A stretch of 43,352 nucleotides of DNA from a candidate division WWE3 bacterium CG_4_9_14_0_2_um_filter_35_11 (GCA_002789015.1 PFSJ01000022.1:1-43352), one strand, 5' to 3'. Counted from the stretch's first letter, positions 8,232-17,049 are shown. Made by a program: numbers and translations. Notes: generated from the sequence alone by a model not told the origin.

Positions 8232-8675
8232 ATGATGTGTCCATATTGTAGGGAAAAAGAAACAAGAGTTATCGATAAAAGAGATAGTGATGAATCGTTT
8301 GTTTCGAGAAGAAGACGCGAATGCGTTTCATGTAAGAAAAGATTCACGACGTACGAAAGAGTTGAAGAACTGAAAATAAAGATAATCAAAAAGGATGGAT
8401 CTATTCAAGATTACGATAGGGAAAAGTTGCATCGCGGGATTGAGATTTCGTCGGAAAAAAGAATACCCGAAAACGAACTCGATAAACTTGTAGATGAAAT
8501 AGAACTAAAAATTCTAAATAGAAAAAGCAATGTAGTTCCTGCAAGTGACATAGGAAGAATGGTTTTAACAAGATTAAAACATCTAGATAAAGTTGCTTAC
8601 TTAAGATTCGCAAGCGTATTTTTGGACTTTGAAGGACTAGACGAATTCAAAGAAGAATTGAAAAAAATCGAATAA
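8232..8675 (+). CDS. nrdR: transcriptional repressor NrdR
   Basis: 147 residues. The zinc ribbon has CPYC (Cys3, Cys6) and CVSC (Cys31, Cys34), with the family block DKRDSDESFVSRRRREC and RFTTYERVE. An ATP-cone domain follows (about 50-140; KIIKKDGSIQDYDREKL, LRFASVFLDFEGLDEF). NrdR senses nucleotide state through the ATP cone and represses ribonucleotide reductase genes. The reductase gene follows 27 nt downstream in the same direction, the expected regulator-target arrangement. I could not find a clear NrdR box upstream. Confidence 0.96.
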   Translation: MMCPYCREKETRVIDKRDSDESFVSRRRRECVSCKKRFTTYERVEELKIKIIKKDGSIQDYDREKLHRGIEISSEKRIPENELDKLVDEIELKILNRKSNVVPASDIGRMVLTRLKHLDKVAYLRFASVFLDFEGLDEFKEELKKIE

Positions 8676-8702
8676 GTATTTAATTTTAGACAGGAAAAAA
8701 GT

Positions 8703-11219
8703 ATGAATAAATTAAAAGAAAAAGTTGAATACTCAACTTTGACACCTATAAGATCAATTGATCTTGATGATAATGCACGTGAAATATTTATGCGGAGGTA
8801 TGCATTGAAAGGCTCAGACGGGAAGCCGAATGAAACTGTAGAAGAAGCTTTTTTTCGAGTTGCCGATCATATCGCACAAGGAGAATCGAGCAAAAAATTA
8901 AAATCTCAATATTCAGAATATTTCTATAGACTCTTAGGAGCTAAAAGATTTATTCCAAATACGCCAACCTGGTCAGGTGCAAAAACGAAACTTGGCCAAC
9001 TAGCAGCATGTTTTGTACTTCCAATAATTGATGATATGGGAAAGGAGGACGGCGGCATTTTTGACACGCTCAAAAATGCCGCACTAATCCAGCAAACTGG
9101 AGGCGGAAATGGTTTTTCGTTTTCAAACTTGCGGCCAAAAGGTTCTAGGGTAGGTTCTAGTAATGGTATCGCCAGTGGCCCTGTGAGCTTTTTAGAAGCT
9201 TACGACAAAGCTTTTGGGATGATTGCCCAAGGTGGAACAAGACGTGGTGCTAATATGGCCGTTTTACGTGTGGATCATCCAGATATCGAAGATTTCATAA
9301 AGTGCAAATCGGATGAAGGATCTGTTTCTAATTTCAATATTTCAGTTGGAATTACAGATAAGTTTATGAATGCAGTTAAATCTGATTCGAAGTTTGATCT
9401 TATAAATCCTCATGACAATACCGTTTTTAAGACTGTTAAAGCTCGTGAGATTTTTGACATGATTGTTAAGTATGCATATAAAAACGGTGAGCCTGGAATT
9501 TTATTTTTAGATGTGGCAAATAGACAAAATCCTGTTCCAAATCAATATACTTTAGAGGCAACAAATCCATGTGGAGAACAATGGCTTGGTCCTTATGAAA
9601 ATTGTTGTCTTGGACATGTGAATATTAATGCTTCAATTATCGATGGGAAATTGGATTGGGAACATTTAAAAGAGTCCACGATATTAGGGACAAGATTTTT
9701 AGATGATGTCGTTGAAATAAATGCATACGTTCCATCTGTTCCAAAATTGAAAGAAGCAGCACATAAAAATAGAAGAATCGGGCTTGGTTTTATGGGACTT
9801 GCTGATGCAATGTATAAGCTAGGCATTAGGTATGGAAGTGCAGAAGGTTTTGATTTTGCATCTCAAGTGACGGAATTTATTAGATATCATTCAATGTTAG
9901 AAAGTATTGCTTTGGCAGAGGAGAAAGGTGCGTTTCCTGGAATCAAGGGAAGTATTTATGATAAAGATGATTTAAAATGGACAATCCCAACTCCACTTGT
10001 TGAACATAAGTTGAAACTTTCAAGGCCCTCATTAAATTGGAATAAAGTTCAAACCGGAATAAAAAAATTTGGTATTAGAAACTCCACTCAACTTACGGTT
10101 GCTCCAACAGGAACTACTGCAACAATTTCAGGGCTTGAAGGTTATGGATGTGAACCAGTTTTTGCTTTGGCTTACTTTCGAAATGTTTATCAATCTGCTG
10201 GAGGAAATGAAAATTTAAAACTTACATATGTAAGTCCGTTTTTTCAAAAAGCTATGGATGAGTCGGGCTTAGATGCTGATTTCAAAAAAACAATTGTAGA
10301 AACCGCAATAGAAAAAGGTTCTATACAGGACATAAAAGGTTTGCCTCAGTATATTAAAAATACTTTTGTTGTATCTTCTGATATTGCGCCAAGTGAGCAT
10401 GTTTGGACCCAGGCTGTCATTCAAAGGTTCGTAGATAATTCAATTTCTAAAACATGCAATTTTCCCGCTGAAGCAACAGAGGAAGACGTTAAAAATGTTT
10501 ATATATCTGCATGGGAATTGGGATGTAAGGGTCTTACAGTTTATGTAACAGGTTCAAGGGATGAAGTCGTTTTAGAAACAAAAGAGACTGTTCAGAAAAG
10601 AGGAAAGGAAGATGGAAGCACTGCACAGACTCAACCGCTTGATATTGGACATAAAAGGCCGAGACCTTCTGTTGTAATAGGAAGAACACATGAGGTCAAA
10701 ACGCCATTTGGAAAAGCTTTTGTGACGGTTAATCGCAACGGCGAAACTGGCAAAAAGCCGTTTGAAGTTTTTATTATGATTGGAAAAAGTGGAAGTGATT
10801 CTGCCGCATTTTCTGAGGCTATTGGAAGACTTATTAGCGGTTGGTTAAGAAGTGCTAGTAATCCAAATCAAGCTTTAGAGGAAATTGCATACCAGTTACG
10901 TGGAATTGGTGGTTCTGTAAGTATTGGATTTGGTTCTGAAAGAGTCGCAAGTATTCCAGATGCTGTCGCTAGGGTTTTACTAAATGAGCTTACTTTAAGT
11001 GATCGATTAGAGGATTCAAGTATGTCTTCTTTGCTTGAAAGTGGAGAAGAGTTTATTCAAAAAGATTTGTTTAGTGAGAAAGATGAAGAACCTCAAGAGG
11101 TGAATATTACAAGTGCAGTGTTCAAAGATGCATCAGTTTGTCCTGAATGTAATAATATGACGCTTGTCGAAACAGAAGGCTGTATTAAGTGTCATACCTG
11201 TTCGTATAGTAGATGCTAA
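8703..11219 (+). CDS. nrdJ: adenosylcobalamin-dependent (class II) ribonucleotide reductase
   Basis: 838 residues, full length. Visible motifs are the redox cysteine in LAACFVLP (Cys103), the substrate loop QQTGGGNGFSFSNLRP, the radical site NPCGE (Asn288, Cys290, Glu292), and the phosphate-binding APTGTTATISG. The C-terminus is a TSCPD-like domain (GKAFVTVNRNGE, FSEAIGRLISGWLR) and then a cysteine-rich tail with C-P-E-C and C-x2-C-x2-C ending YSRC, which would carry reducing equivalents. This matches NrdJ, which uses vitamin B12 radicals and needs no small subunit or oxygen. AGGA lies about 10 nt before the ATG. A perfect 13-bp inverted repeat sits at 9052-9082, in the conserved segment GIFDTLKNAAL. 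The gene is followed by a strong hairpin. Confidence 0.95.
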   Translation: MNKLKEKVEYSTLTPIRSIDLDDNAREIFMRRYALKGSDGKPNETVEEAFFRVADHIAQGESSKKLKSQYSEYFYRLLGAKRFIPNTPTWSGAKTKLGQLAACFVLPIIDDMGKEDGGIFDTLKNAALIQQTGGGNGFSFSNLRPKGSRVGSSNGIASGPVSFLEAYDKAFGMIAQGGTRRGANMAVLRVDHPDIEDFIKCKSDEGSVSNFNISVGITDKFMNAVKSDSKFDLINPHDNTVFKTVKAREIFDMIVKYAYKNGEPGILFLDVANRQNPVPNQYTLEATNPCGEQWLGPYENCCLGHVNINASIIDGKLDWEHLKESTILGTRFLDDVVEINAYVPSVPKLKEAAHKNRRIGLGFMGLADAMYKLGIRYGSAEGFDFASQVTEFIRYHSMLESIALAEEKGAFPGIKGSIYDKDDLKWTIPTPLVEHKLKLSRPSLNWNKVQTGIKKFGIRNSTQLTVAPTGTTATISGLEGYGCEPVFALAYFRNVYQSAGGNENLKLTYVSPFFQKAMDESGLDADFKKTIVETAIEKGSIQDIKGLPQYIKNTFVVSSDIAPSEHVWTQAVIQRFVDNSISKTCNFPAEATEEDVKNVYISAWELGCKGLTVYVTGSRDEVVLETKETVQKRGKEDGSTAQTQPLDIGHKRPRPSVVIGRTHEVKTPFGKAFVTVNRNGETGKKPFEVFIMIGKSGSDSAAFSEAIGRLISGWLRSASNPNQALEEIAYQLRGIGGSVSIGFGSERVASIPDAVARVLLNELTLSDRLEDSSMSSLLESGEEFIQKDLFSEKDEEPQEVNITSAVFKDASVCPECNNMTLVETEGCIKCHTCSYSRC
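9052..9082. repeat. perfect 13-bp inverted repeat inside nrdJ
   Basis: GCGGCATTTTTGA (9052-9064) and TCAAAAATGCCGC (9070-9082), with loop CACGC. The stem base is GC-rich and the inner stem AT-rich. It falls in a conserved coding segment with no apparent insertion. Confidence 0.95.
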
Positions 11220-11233
11220 GTATCTGATGTCTG

Positions 11234-11261
11234 AGGCGACGCCAATTTATTGGCGTCGCCT
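11234..11261. repeat. perfect 13-bp inverted repeat after nrdJ, possible terminator
   Basis: AGGCGACGCCAAT (11234-11246), 2-nt loop, ATTGGCGTCGCCT (11249-11261). It starts 15 nt after the nrdJ stop codon, a terminator position, but the right flank is TGTAATATTT rather than a clean T tract. The architecture matches the intragenic hairpins. Confidence 0.9.
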
Positions 11262-11403
11262 GTAATATTTCATTCAAATTTTTCCGTTTTGTTAGAAATC
11301 ATTTCATAAAATTTCCTTCTTTGTTTTTAGTTCCCTTAATTTCATTCGATACACTCGGTTTACGAGTTGTTTAATTATTTGAGAATTAAAGGGGGTGAGT
11401 AAA

Positions 11404-12021
11404 ATGAAAAGATTTATTGCAAGTCTTGCTGTTGTGCTTTTGTCTTTAGGTGGACTTTTTCAAGCAACCTCAGCAGTTTTTGAAGAAACTGTAAAAGTCG
11501 CTGGAAGTTCGTTTTCTGTAGCAACTAGTTTTGACGGCGGTGGAGGTCCTCCTCCTCCAGCTTCATCGAATACAGCTTTAAAGATGTTGGCCGATCTAAG
11601 TTTGGGCCATGTTGCTAGTAATTTGTCTGATTTTGTACCTGGTTCATCTTTTGAGAATATTAGTCCTACTTGGATTTCTGAAAGTCCTATAAAGATGTAT
11701 AACACAGGAACTGAACTTTTGGACGTTGTGGCGTCAGCAGATTATATAAGTGACGTCGATACCCTTCGTGATGATATATATGTGGAAATAAGTGCTTGGG
11801 ATGATTCAAACAGCAATGGAGTAGTTGACGCAGGTGAAGAAGGAGACTCTTTTGGCAGGGATACAATTTTGCGATTGAAAAACGATACGTTTCCGCTTGG
11901 TGAGATCGCGCCTGATGAAACGAAAGGTTATATTCTAAGGTTTGATGGGGTCGGTTTGACGGAAGTAAACCAGGGTATGTCTGCAGTTTATGACTTTACC
12001 TTTACAGGTTTTGGTTTGTAA
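11404..12021 (+). CDS. secreted TasA/camelysin-like protein with SipW-type signal
   Basis: 205 residues from ATG 11404. This start is preferred to GTG 11395 because AAGGGGGTGAG, a nearly perfect Shine-Dalgarno sequence, sits just before it and overlaps the GTG. The signal peptide is MKRFIASLAVVLLSLGGLF, followed by TSAVFEETVKVAGSSFSVAT, which fits the pattern around TasA/CotN signals (A-x-F, then N/S-x-F-x-x-G/A-T). A Gly/Pro linker follows, then a beta-rich domain with a calcium-loop-like stretch (DDSNSNGVVDAGEEGDS). Such proteins form extracellular fibres in Bacillus. The next gene is a SipW-type signal peptidase, the dedicated processing enzyme. The fibre role here is inferred. Confidence 0.75.
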   Translation: MKRFIASLAVVLLSLGGLFQATSAVFEETVKVAGSSFSVATSFDGGGGPPPPASSNTALKMLADLSLGHVASNLSDFVPGSSFENISPTWISESPIKMYNTGTELLDVVASADYISDVDTLRDDIYVEISAWDDSNSNGVVDAGEEGDSFGRDTILRLKNDTFPLGEIAPDETKGYILRFDGVGLTEVNQGMSAVYDFTFTGFGL

Positions 12022-12026
12022 TTCTT

Positions 12027-12052
12027 TGCCGAGGTTAGAGCTCGCCTCGGCA
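12027..12052. terminator. 8-bp hairpin after the TasA-like gene
   Basis: TGCCGAGG (12027-12034) and CCTCGGCA (12045-12052), with a 10-nt loop containing GAGCTC. It lies just after the stop and before the signal peptidase gene. There is no T tract, so it may attenuate or stabilise the mRNA rather than terminate it. Confidence 0.4.
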
Positions 12053-12071
12053 GGAATATGAAAGTAAAAAG

Positions 12072-12674
12072 ATGAAAAAATTTATAAAAATACTTATAGC
12101 TTTAATCTTATTTTCGATATGTAGTGTTAGTTATTTTGAGCGATTCAATCCGATAAAAGATTTTGGTTTATATATCGTTGAGTCCGATTCAATGTCTCCA
12201 AATATAAAAAAAGGATATTTGTTATTCAGCTCAAAAAACACTCCATATGAAATTGACGATGTAGTAACTTTTTCCTATCCTTATGACCTTAACAAGTTGA
12301 TATCACATAGAATAACAGGATTTATGTCAGAAGAAGGTCCAAATGGTATGAATGTTTATTTCAAAACAAAAGGTGATGCAAACACTTCTGAAGATCCATG
12401 GAGAATCAAGGAATCTTCAGTGAAAGGCAAAGTATTTTTTTCGGTTCCACTTTTTGGATATTTGATATTTTTTATACGTAATCCAATCGGCTATTTATTA
12501 ACCATCTCTGGCTTTGCGATTTTAATGATATCTGAATCTAATGATATATTTTTGGAAACATTAAGTTCGTATCAATCCTTTTACAGATATTTTGGAATCA
12601 AGATTATTAAGTTTAAAACGTGGAGAAGAAAATTTAAAAGCAGGCTATTTGAAAATGAAGTGGAAGAATGCTAA
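12072..12674 (+). CDS. sipW: signal peptidase I, SipW type
   Basis: 200 residues. The N-terminal membrane helix is at about 4-22, then ESDSMSPNIKKG with the nucleophile Ser40. The general base position is SHRI (His79) instead of the lysine of ordinary bacterial signal peptidases, which makes it the Ser-His type found in SipW, archaea and the ER. TKGDANTSEDPW is the conserved box for this group. A second hydrophobic stretch (about 128-155) and a basic tail end the protein. It follows the TasA-like gene by 50 nt and is likely its processing enzyme. No good ribosome site stands directly before the ATG. Confidence 0.88.
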   Translation: MKKFIKILIALILFSICSVSYFERFNPIKDFGLYIVESDSMSPNIKKGYLLFSSKNTPYEIDDVVTFSYPYDLNKLISHRITGFMSEEGPNGMNVYFKTKGDANTSEDPWRIKESSVKGKVFFSVPLFGYLIFFIRNPIGYLLTISGFAILMISESNDIFLETLSSYQSFYRYFGIKIIKFKTWRRKFKSRLFENEVEEC

Positions 12675-12703
12675 GGGCGGGCGGCAATTCTTGCCGCCCG
12701 CCC
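12675..12703. terminator. perfect 13-bp hairpin between convergent genes
   Basis: GGGCGGGCGGCAA (12675-12687), loop TTC, TTGCCGCCCGCCC (12691-12703). It begins at the base after the sipW stop and lies between convergent sipW and the HU gene, so it could stop transcription from both sides. Neither side has a T run, so it is not a textbook intrinsic terminator. It resembles the intragenic inverted repeats in design. Confidence 0.7.
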
Positions 12704-12726
12704 GGTATTGCAATAAGTTAGTAATA

Positions 12727-12999
12727 TTACTTAACTGCTTCCTTTAAAGGTTTTGCAGCTTTGAATCCTACTGCATTTCTGGCTCCGATGGTGATTTTAG
12801 CACCAGTCTGAGGGTTTCTTCCTTCTCTTGCAGCTCTTTTTCTTACTTCAAATGTTCCTAGTCCTGAGACTTGAACCTTTTCTCCTCTTACGAGAGTAGC
12901 GGTTACGGTATCGACTAATGCATCAACCATTCTTCTTACCTGAGCTTTAGGAGCATTGAGGTTGGTTGCTAGCATGTCAATTAGGTCTGATTTTGTCAT
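12727..12999 (-). CDS. hup: HU family DNA-binding protein
   Basis: 90 residues, the standard HU length. MTKSDLIDMLA opens it, KVQVSGLGTFEVRKRAAREGRNPQTG is the conserved beta-arm start, and IGARNAVGFKAAKPLKEAVK ends it. HU bends and compacts DNA without sequence preference. Its leader has TTAAGGGGGTGA about 6 nt before the ATG, an unusually strong Shine-Dalgarno match for this window, consistent with high expression. It is a single gene facing sipW. Confidence 0.96.
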   Translation of the reverse strand: MTKSDLIDMLATNLNAPKAQVRRMVDALVDTVTATLVRGEKVQVSGLGTFEVRKRAAREGRNPQTGAKITIGARNAVGFKAAKPLKEAVK

Positions 13000-13085
13000 T
13001 AATCCGTCACCCCCTTAAATAGCGAACTCGAAAACGTCTTACAGTTTCTAACATACAGCGAGAATCATTGATTTGTCAATCTTTA

Positions 13086-14624
13086 TCACGTTGCTGTCGA
13101 TACAGCCCGTGTTTCCCTGATAACTATAACCCTTACTGTCCCCGGGAAGGTTTGCTCTGCTTCAATCTTTTTCGCGATCTTGTTACTTACTATAGTCGCT
13201 TCTGCGTCTGAAATGTCCTCTGGTTTTACAATTACTCTAAGTTCTCTTCCGGCCGATATTGCAAAGGCTTTATCAACTCCTTCAAATGATTTCGCAGCTT
13301 CTTCCAAAGATTGCATTCTTTTTACAAAATTTTCAAAATCAGCATATCTTGCTCCAGGTCTTGATCCAGAAATTGAGTCTGCGATCTGTACGATGACTCC
13401 CTCAAGTGTTGATGGTTTGTCTTCATGGTGTTCTCTAACTGCAGAAATGACCGCTTTTGGAAGGTTAAATCTTTGAAGATAGTCAGCACCAAGTTCAATG
13501 TGGCTACCTTCTTTATCAGTTACGACTTTCCCAATGTCATGAAGCAAGCAAGCAAGCTTTGTAATTGCAACATCGGCTCCAATTTCGCTTGCGAGCTTAA
13601 CGCCAATTTTTGTTTCTTCAAGCGTATGCTGAATCATGTTTTGCCCGTATGAGGTTCTGTATTTATAGTTTCCTAATTTCATGACTAATTCTTTTGGAAG
13701 GTTATAAACTCCGACTGTTTGGCAAAGTTCTTCACCTGCCGTTGTTATTATTTTTTCCACTTCAGCTGTTGTTTTTGCTACAACTTCTTCAATTCTTGCC
13801 GGGTGTATTCTGCCGTCTTTAAGAAGCTTTTCTAAAGATATTCTTGCGATTTCTCTTCTTACGGAATCGTAGCTTGAAAGTCTTACTTCACCTTCTTCAA
13901 AGTCGACATTTACACCTGTCAAATCCTCAAAAGCTCTTATGTTTCGGCCTTCCTTTCCGATAATTCTGCCTTTTACATCCTCGTCAGATAATCTAATCGT
14001 TGATATTGTGTATTCTGCAACGTAGTCGGTAGAAGCGTGTTGCATAGCTTCAACTAATAATTCTTTTGCTTTTGTATCTACCGTTGTGTGTAAAATTTCT
14101 TCTGATTCTTTAATCTTTCTTGCGATATCATTTTGTAATGTTTTTTCTATATTGGTTAGTATGAGCTTTTTTGCTTCTTCTTTAGTTAAGGATGCGATGG
14201 TCGTGAGCTTTTCGATTTGTTCTTGCCTTGCTTTATCTGCTTGTCTTAATTTTTCCTCCCACTGTACTTTTATTGCATTAGCTTTATGGAAAGATTCATC
14301 CGCTTCTTTCGATTTCGCATGTGCTTCATCTATTCTTGATTCGACTTTCTTTTCAAGCTCTAGTGCTTTGTCTCTTATTGATTTACTCTCAGCTTCAGCA
14401 GATTGTTTTATCTTTATTGCTTGATCCTGAGCTTCAAGCGTTATCTGCTTAGCATCTTTGTGTGCAGATTCTATTATATTTTTCTTTTCCTCTTCTTCCT
14501 TTTCAAAATTCCTTTCTTTGTCTTCTGGTTTACTTCTAGCGCCGTTTTTTTGAAGGATGAAATACATAAGGCCCGCGGTGCCTAGTGTACTGAGTAATGT
14601 CAGAACAATTACATCAATCGACAT
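13086..14624 (-). CDS. rny: ribonuclease Y
   Basis: 512 residues, normal length. Residues 4-23 are an N-terminal membrane anchor, about 30-200 a long charged coiled coil, about 205-270 a KH domain with IIGKEGRNIRAFE (221-233), and then an HD domain with the His-Asp pair at 362-363 (ACLLHDIGK). RNase Y is a membrane-tethered endonuclease that starts mRNA decay. RNase J, the partner exonuclease in Firmicutes-type degradosomes, is also in this window. Upstream, TACTAA lies 6 nt before the ATG, a weak match to the leaderless pattern. The 193-nt gap to recX (14625-14817) is AT-rich and shows no other feature. Confidence 0.97.
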   Translation of the reverse strand: MSIDVIVLTLLSTLGTAGLMYFILQKNGARSKPEDKERNFEKEEEEKKNIIESAHKDAKQITLEAQDQAIKIKQSAEAESKSIRDKALELEKKVESRIDEAHAKSKEADESFHKANAIKVQWEEKLRQADKARQEQIEKLTTIASLTKEEAKKLILTNIEKTLQNDIARKIKESEEILHTTVDTKAKELLVEAMQHASTDYVAEYTISTIRLSDEDVKGRIIGKEGRNIRAFEDLTGVNVDFEEGEVRLSSYDSVRREIARISLEKLLKDGRIHPARIEEVVAKTTAEVEKIITTAGEELCQTVGVYNLPKELVMKLGNYKYRTSYGQNMIQHTLEETKIGVKLASEIGADVAITKLACLLHDIGKVVTDKEGSHIELGADYLQRFNLPKAVISAVREHHEDKPSTLEGVIVQIADSISGSRPGARYADFENFVKRMQSLEEAAKSFEGVDKAFAISAGRELRVIVKPEDISDAEATIVSNKIAKKIEAEQTFPGTVRVIVIRETRAVSTAT

Positions 14625-14817
14625 TTTAAATTAGTACGTGACCTTAAGTGAAACAATATTCAGTAATTGCTAATCGAAGGAGCTTTAAAATCTCTTCGTA
14701 ATTTTTTCGACAAAATTATTATTACTTTTGAAATCTAGAAACTTTCTTAGCATATGTTAGACAAATTTACTTATATATTCCGCTTAAAACTTAATACTTA
14801 TAATTAACTATACTTTA

Positions 14818-15501
14818 CTAATCGATATTGTATTGGTGCTCTATATAAGTGTCAACAATAGGTTGTATGTCTTCCCAAGAGAATCCTTTTTGCAAAAGGT
14901 GGGTATATAGGGCTTTTCTTGTCTCGTGTATATTTTTATTTCTATTTTTTAATTGTTGGAGTTTCTTTCCTAATAGAGACTGGATTTTGGCTGATTCGTC
15001 AGTTATATTAATGTCTTTTGATATTCCTTCAATGATCTCGGAAGAGATGCCTTTGCTTTTTAGTTCTGCTTTTATGTGTGAAAAACTTTTCGGTGATCTT
15101 CCGTTATTTCTTTGAGAAGTAAGCCATGTAGCAAATTCAAGGTCATTTACGTAGTTTTTTTGTTGTAGATAATGGAGAATTTCGCTAATTACTTCTTTTT
15201 GATTTTCTCCAATGTGTTCTTTTATTTCAGGTTTTAGGAAGATTTTCTTTTTTATGTATTGTGAGACTTCATTTGAGCTGTGTGGCCTTGAAGATATGTA
15301 ATTTAGGCAGGCATCCAAAAGGTAATTTTTGGATGCCTGCCGTTTATAAATTTCTAATTCTTCGATAGAGACTTCTTCCCTAACAGATATCTTCGATTTC
15401 AATAAATCATTTGCAGATATGCTAAATGAATATAGCTCGTCTATGTATACGTTATATCTGTCAGATCTCTTTTTCTGCTTCGATATTCTCGTTATTGTCA
15501 T
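14818..15501 (-). CDS. recX: regulatory protein RecX
   Basis: 227 residues. The start ([29 protein letters not shown], quoted in part) has the usual RecX opening, a basic stretch then Y-x-V-Y-x-D. Three-helix repeats follow, including [19 protein letters not shown] and [15 protein letters not shown]. RecX limits RecA filament growth. It overlaps the 3' end of recA by 41 nt in another frame, so translation is probably coupled. A perfect 15-bp inverted repeat at 15306-15341 lies in the codons for [14 protein letters not shown], in the first conserved helix block. Confidence 0.92.
   Translation of the reverse strand: MTITRISKQKKRSDRYNVYIDELYSFSISANDLLKSKISVREEVSIEELEIYKRQASKNYLLDACLNYISSRPHSSNEVSQYIKKKIFLKPEIKEHIGENQKEVISEILHYLQQKNYVNDLEFATWLTSQRNNGRSPKSFSHIKAELKSKGISSEIIEGISKDINITDESAKIQSLLGKKLQQLKNRNKNIHETRKALYTHLLQKGFSWEDIQPIVDTYIEHQYNID
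15306..15341. repeat. perfect 15-bp inverted repeat inside recX
   Basis: GGCAGGCATCCAAAA (15306-15320) and TTTTGGATGCCTGCC (15327-15341), with the 6-nt loop GGTAAT. The outer part is GC-rich and the inner part is A/T. The gene's conserved length is kept. Confidence 0.95.
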
Positions 15502-16546
15502 CTTTAGGGACCTCTTTTTTGTGAACTGGTTTTCTGTCGTGGAGGCCTTTTATTATCAAACCTTCAATTTCTTTTTCGAATTTTGGATTATCTGTAATAT
15601 ATTGTTTTGTGTTTTCTCTTCCTTGTCCAATATTTTCACCTTTATATTTAAACCATGCTCCAGCCGCATCTATTATTCCAAATTCTAAAGCCCCGTCTAA
15701 AAGGCTACCTTCTTTACTGATACCTTTTCCAAACATGATATCGAATTCAGCTGTTTTAAATGGTGGTGCGACTTTGTTTTTAACAACTTTAACTCTAGTT
15801 TTATTTCCGGTTGCATCTCCCTTGTCTGTAATACTTTGAACTCTTCTGATTTCAAGCCTAACTGACGCATAGAATTTCAAAGATCTGCCACCCGTTGTTG
15901 TTTCTGGATTTCCAAATACTATACCTATTTTTTCTCGGATTTGGTTTGTGAATATTACTGTTGTTCGGCTTCTATTTGTGATTGCGGTTATTTTTCGTAA
16001 TGCTTGGCTCATAAGTCTTGCTTGAAGTCCCATGTGGCTATCTCCCATTTCGCCTTCTATTTCTGCTCGTGGAGTTAATGCTGCCACTGAATCAATTACA
16101 ATTACGTCGAGTGCTCCGCTTCTAATCAGTGTTTCAGTAATTTCAAGCGCCTGCTCTCCGTTATCTGGTTGAGATATGTACATTTCATCAACGTTTACTC
16201 CAATATCTTGTGCATATGCTGGGTCAAATGCGTGTTCTGCATCTATAAAAGCTGCTTTTCCGCCCATCTTTTGAGCCTGGGAAATTATACTTAATGTTAG
16301 CGTGGTTTTACCGCTTGATTCTGGGCCATAAATTTCTACTATTCTTCCCCTTGGAACTCCTCCAACGCCAAGCGCAATGTCAAGGGTTACAGCACCAGTT
16401 GGAATTACTGCGATATCTCCGTCAATCATGGTATCTCCCATTTTCATGATCGAGCCTTTCCCATAATTTTTTTCAATCTGCTCAATTGCTGATTTAAGCG
16501 CCTCGGCTTTATTCAATTTTATTTTTTCTTCTTCCTTAGTTGCCAT
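15461..16546 (-). CDS. recA: recombinase RecA
   Basis: 361 residues. Walker A is GPESSGKT at 74-81. Other signatures are [47 protein letters not shown] (in part), and the loop region [18 protein letters not shown]. RecA drives homologous recombination and repair. There is no clear LexA box in the 200 nt upstream; that stretch (16547-16746) is very A-rich and otherwise holds only a short hairpin. RecX is encoded immediately downstream with a 41-nt overlap. The C-terminal tail is acidic, as usual. Confidence 0.98.
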   Translation of the reverse strand: MATKEEEKIKLNKAEALKSAIEQIEKNYGKGSIMKMGDTMIDGDIAVIPTGAVTLDIALGVGGVPRGRIVEIYGPESSGKTTLTLSIISQAQKMGGKAAFIDAEHAFDPAYAQDIGVNVDEMYISQPDNGEQALEITETLIRSGALDVIVIDSVAALTPRAEIEGEMGDSHMGLQARLMSQALRKITAITNRSRTTVIFTNQIREKIGIVFGNPETTTGGRSLKFYASVRLEIRRVQSITDKGDATGNKTRVKVVKNKVAPPFKTAEFDIMFGKGISKEGSLLDGALEFGIIDAAGAWFKYKGENIGQGRENTKQYITDNPKFEKEIEGLIIKGLHDRKPVHKKEVPKDDNNENIEAEKEI

Positions 16547-16716
16547 ATTAATTTGCTTTCAAACTATTTTTACTACAAGTCTATGATACCAACTTAGAAT
16601 AACAGAAACCCAAAAAAAATATTAAAAAACAATAAAACAAAAGCAAACAAAAAACATCAGTAAATTAAAATATTGGTAATAAGGGGTTGATCTCGAATCG
16701 TGGTGATCAAAACTCC

Positions 16717-16738
16717 GCGGTGTAAATGTATACACCGC
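16717..16738. terminator. 8-bp hairpin after the truncated secreted-like gene
   Basis: GCGGTGTA (16717-16724) and TACACCGC (16731-16738), loop of 6. It lies 8 nt past the stop of the minus-strand gene ending at 16747. The minus-strand continuation GGAGTTTTG is only a weak T tract. It is in the otherwise featureless 200-nt gap before recA. Confidence 0.45.
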
Positions 16739-16746
16739 ATTTTGTA

Positions 16747-17049
16747 TTACAAAGTTTTTACTTTTTGAGAATTGATGCTATAAAGCTTGGTGAACCGAGT
16801 ACCACATTTTAATTGGGATTTTCCACCGCAACTAGATACCTCATAAGAAATTTCAATTTTATTTTTATTTATGAGTTTGAATTCAATCTTTGTTGGACTA
16901 ATACCAGGAATATCCAAAATAACTGGGTTGTCAGAAGAAACTAAATATCCATCAGAATCTTGTGTGAAATCTAAAATAAAAGATCCCATGTATTGTGCAT
17001 GTGTGCCAGATTCAGCCTGAAATATAGCTATTTTTTCGACAATCGCCAA
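16747..17049 (-). CDS. remnant or short protein of unknown function, probably 5'-truncated
   Basis: The shortest credible product is 100 residues from a TTG at 17049. The same frame is open upstream to about 17163 and reads like real protein (DTDLAQPGEKYNLLGAVEL, then DSGDTKILAIVEK), but it has no ATG, GTG or TTG start there. The start therefore seems lost. The product has beta-strand character (GSFILDFTQDSDGYLVSS, ILDIPGISPTKIEFKL) and a short Cys pair (SSCGGKSQLKCGTRF). I do not recognise a family. The missing 5' end coincides with the stub of an AbiEii gene in another frame, so a deletion probably joined two genes here. It may be a pseudogene. Confidence 0.5.
   Translation of the reverse strand: MAIVEKIAIFQAESGTHAQYMGSFILDFTQDSDGYLVSSDNPVILDIPGISPTKIEFKLINKNKIEISYEVSSCGGKSQLKCGTRFTKLYSINSQKVKTL

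Noticed and set aside
8045-8389. Minus-strand ORF across the ftsH-nrdR gap
   Set aside because: It covers the ends of ftsH and nrdR on the opposite strand, has low-complexity sequence and no start signals.
12058-12075. Five-codon leader ORF (MKVKR) overlapping the sipW start
   Set aside because: It has an AGGA just upstream and an ATGA overlap, which is suggestive, but such mini-ORFs are common by chance in A-rich sequence.
16547-16716. LexA-type SOS box upstream of recA
   Set aside because: No recognisable LexA box was seen in the A-rich upstream region.
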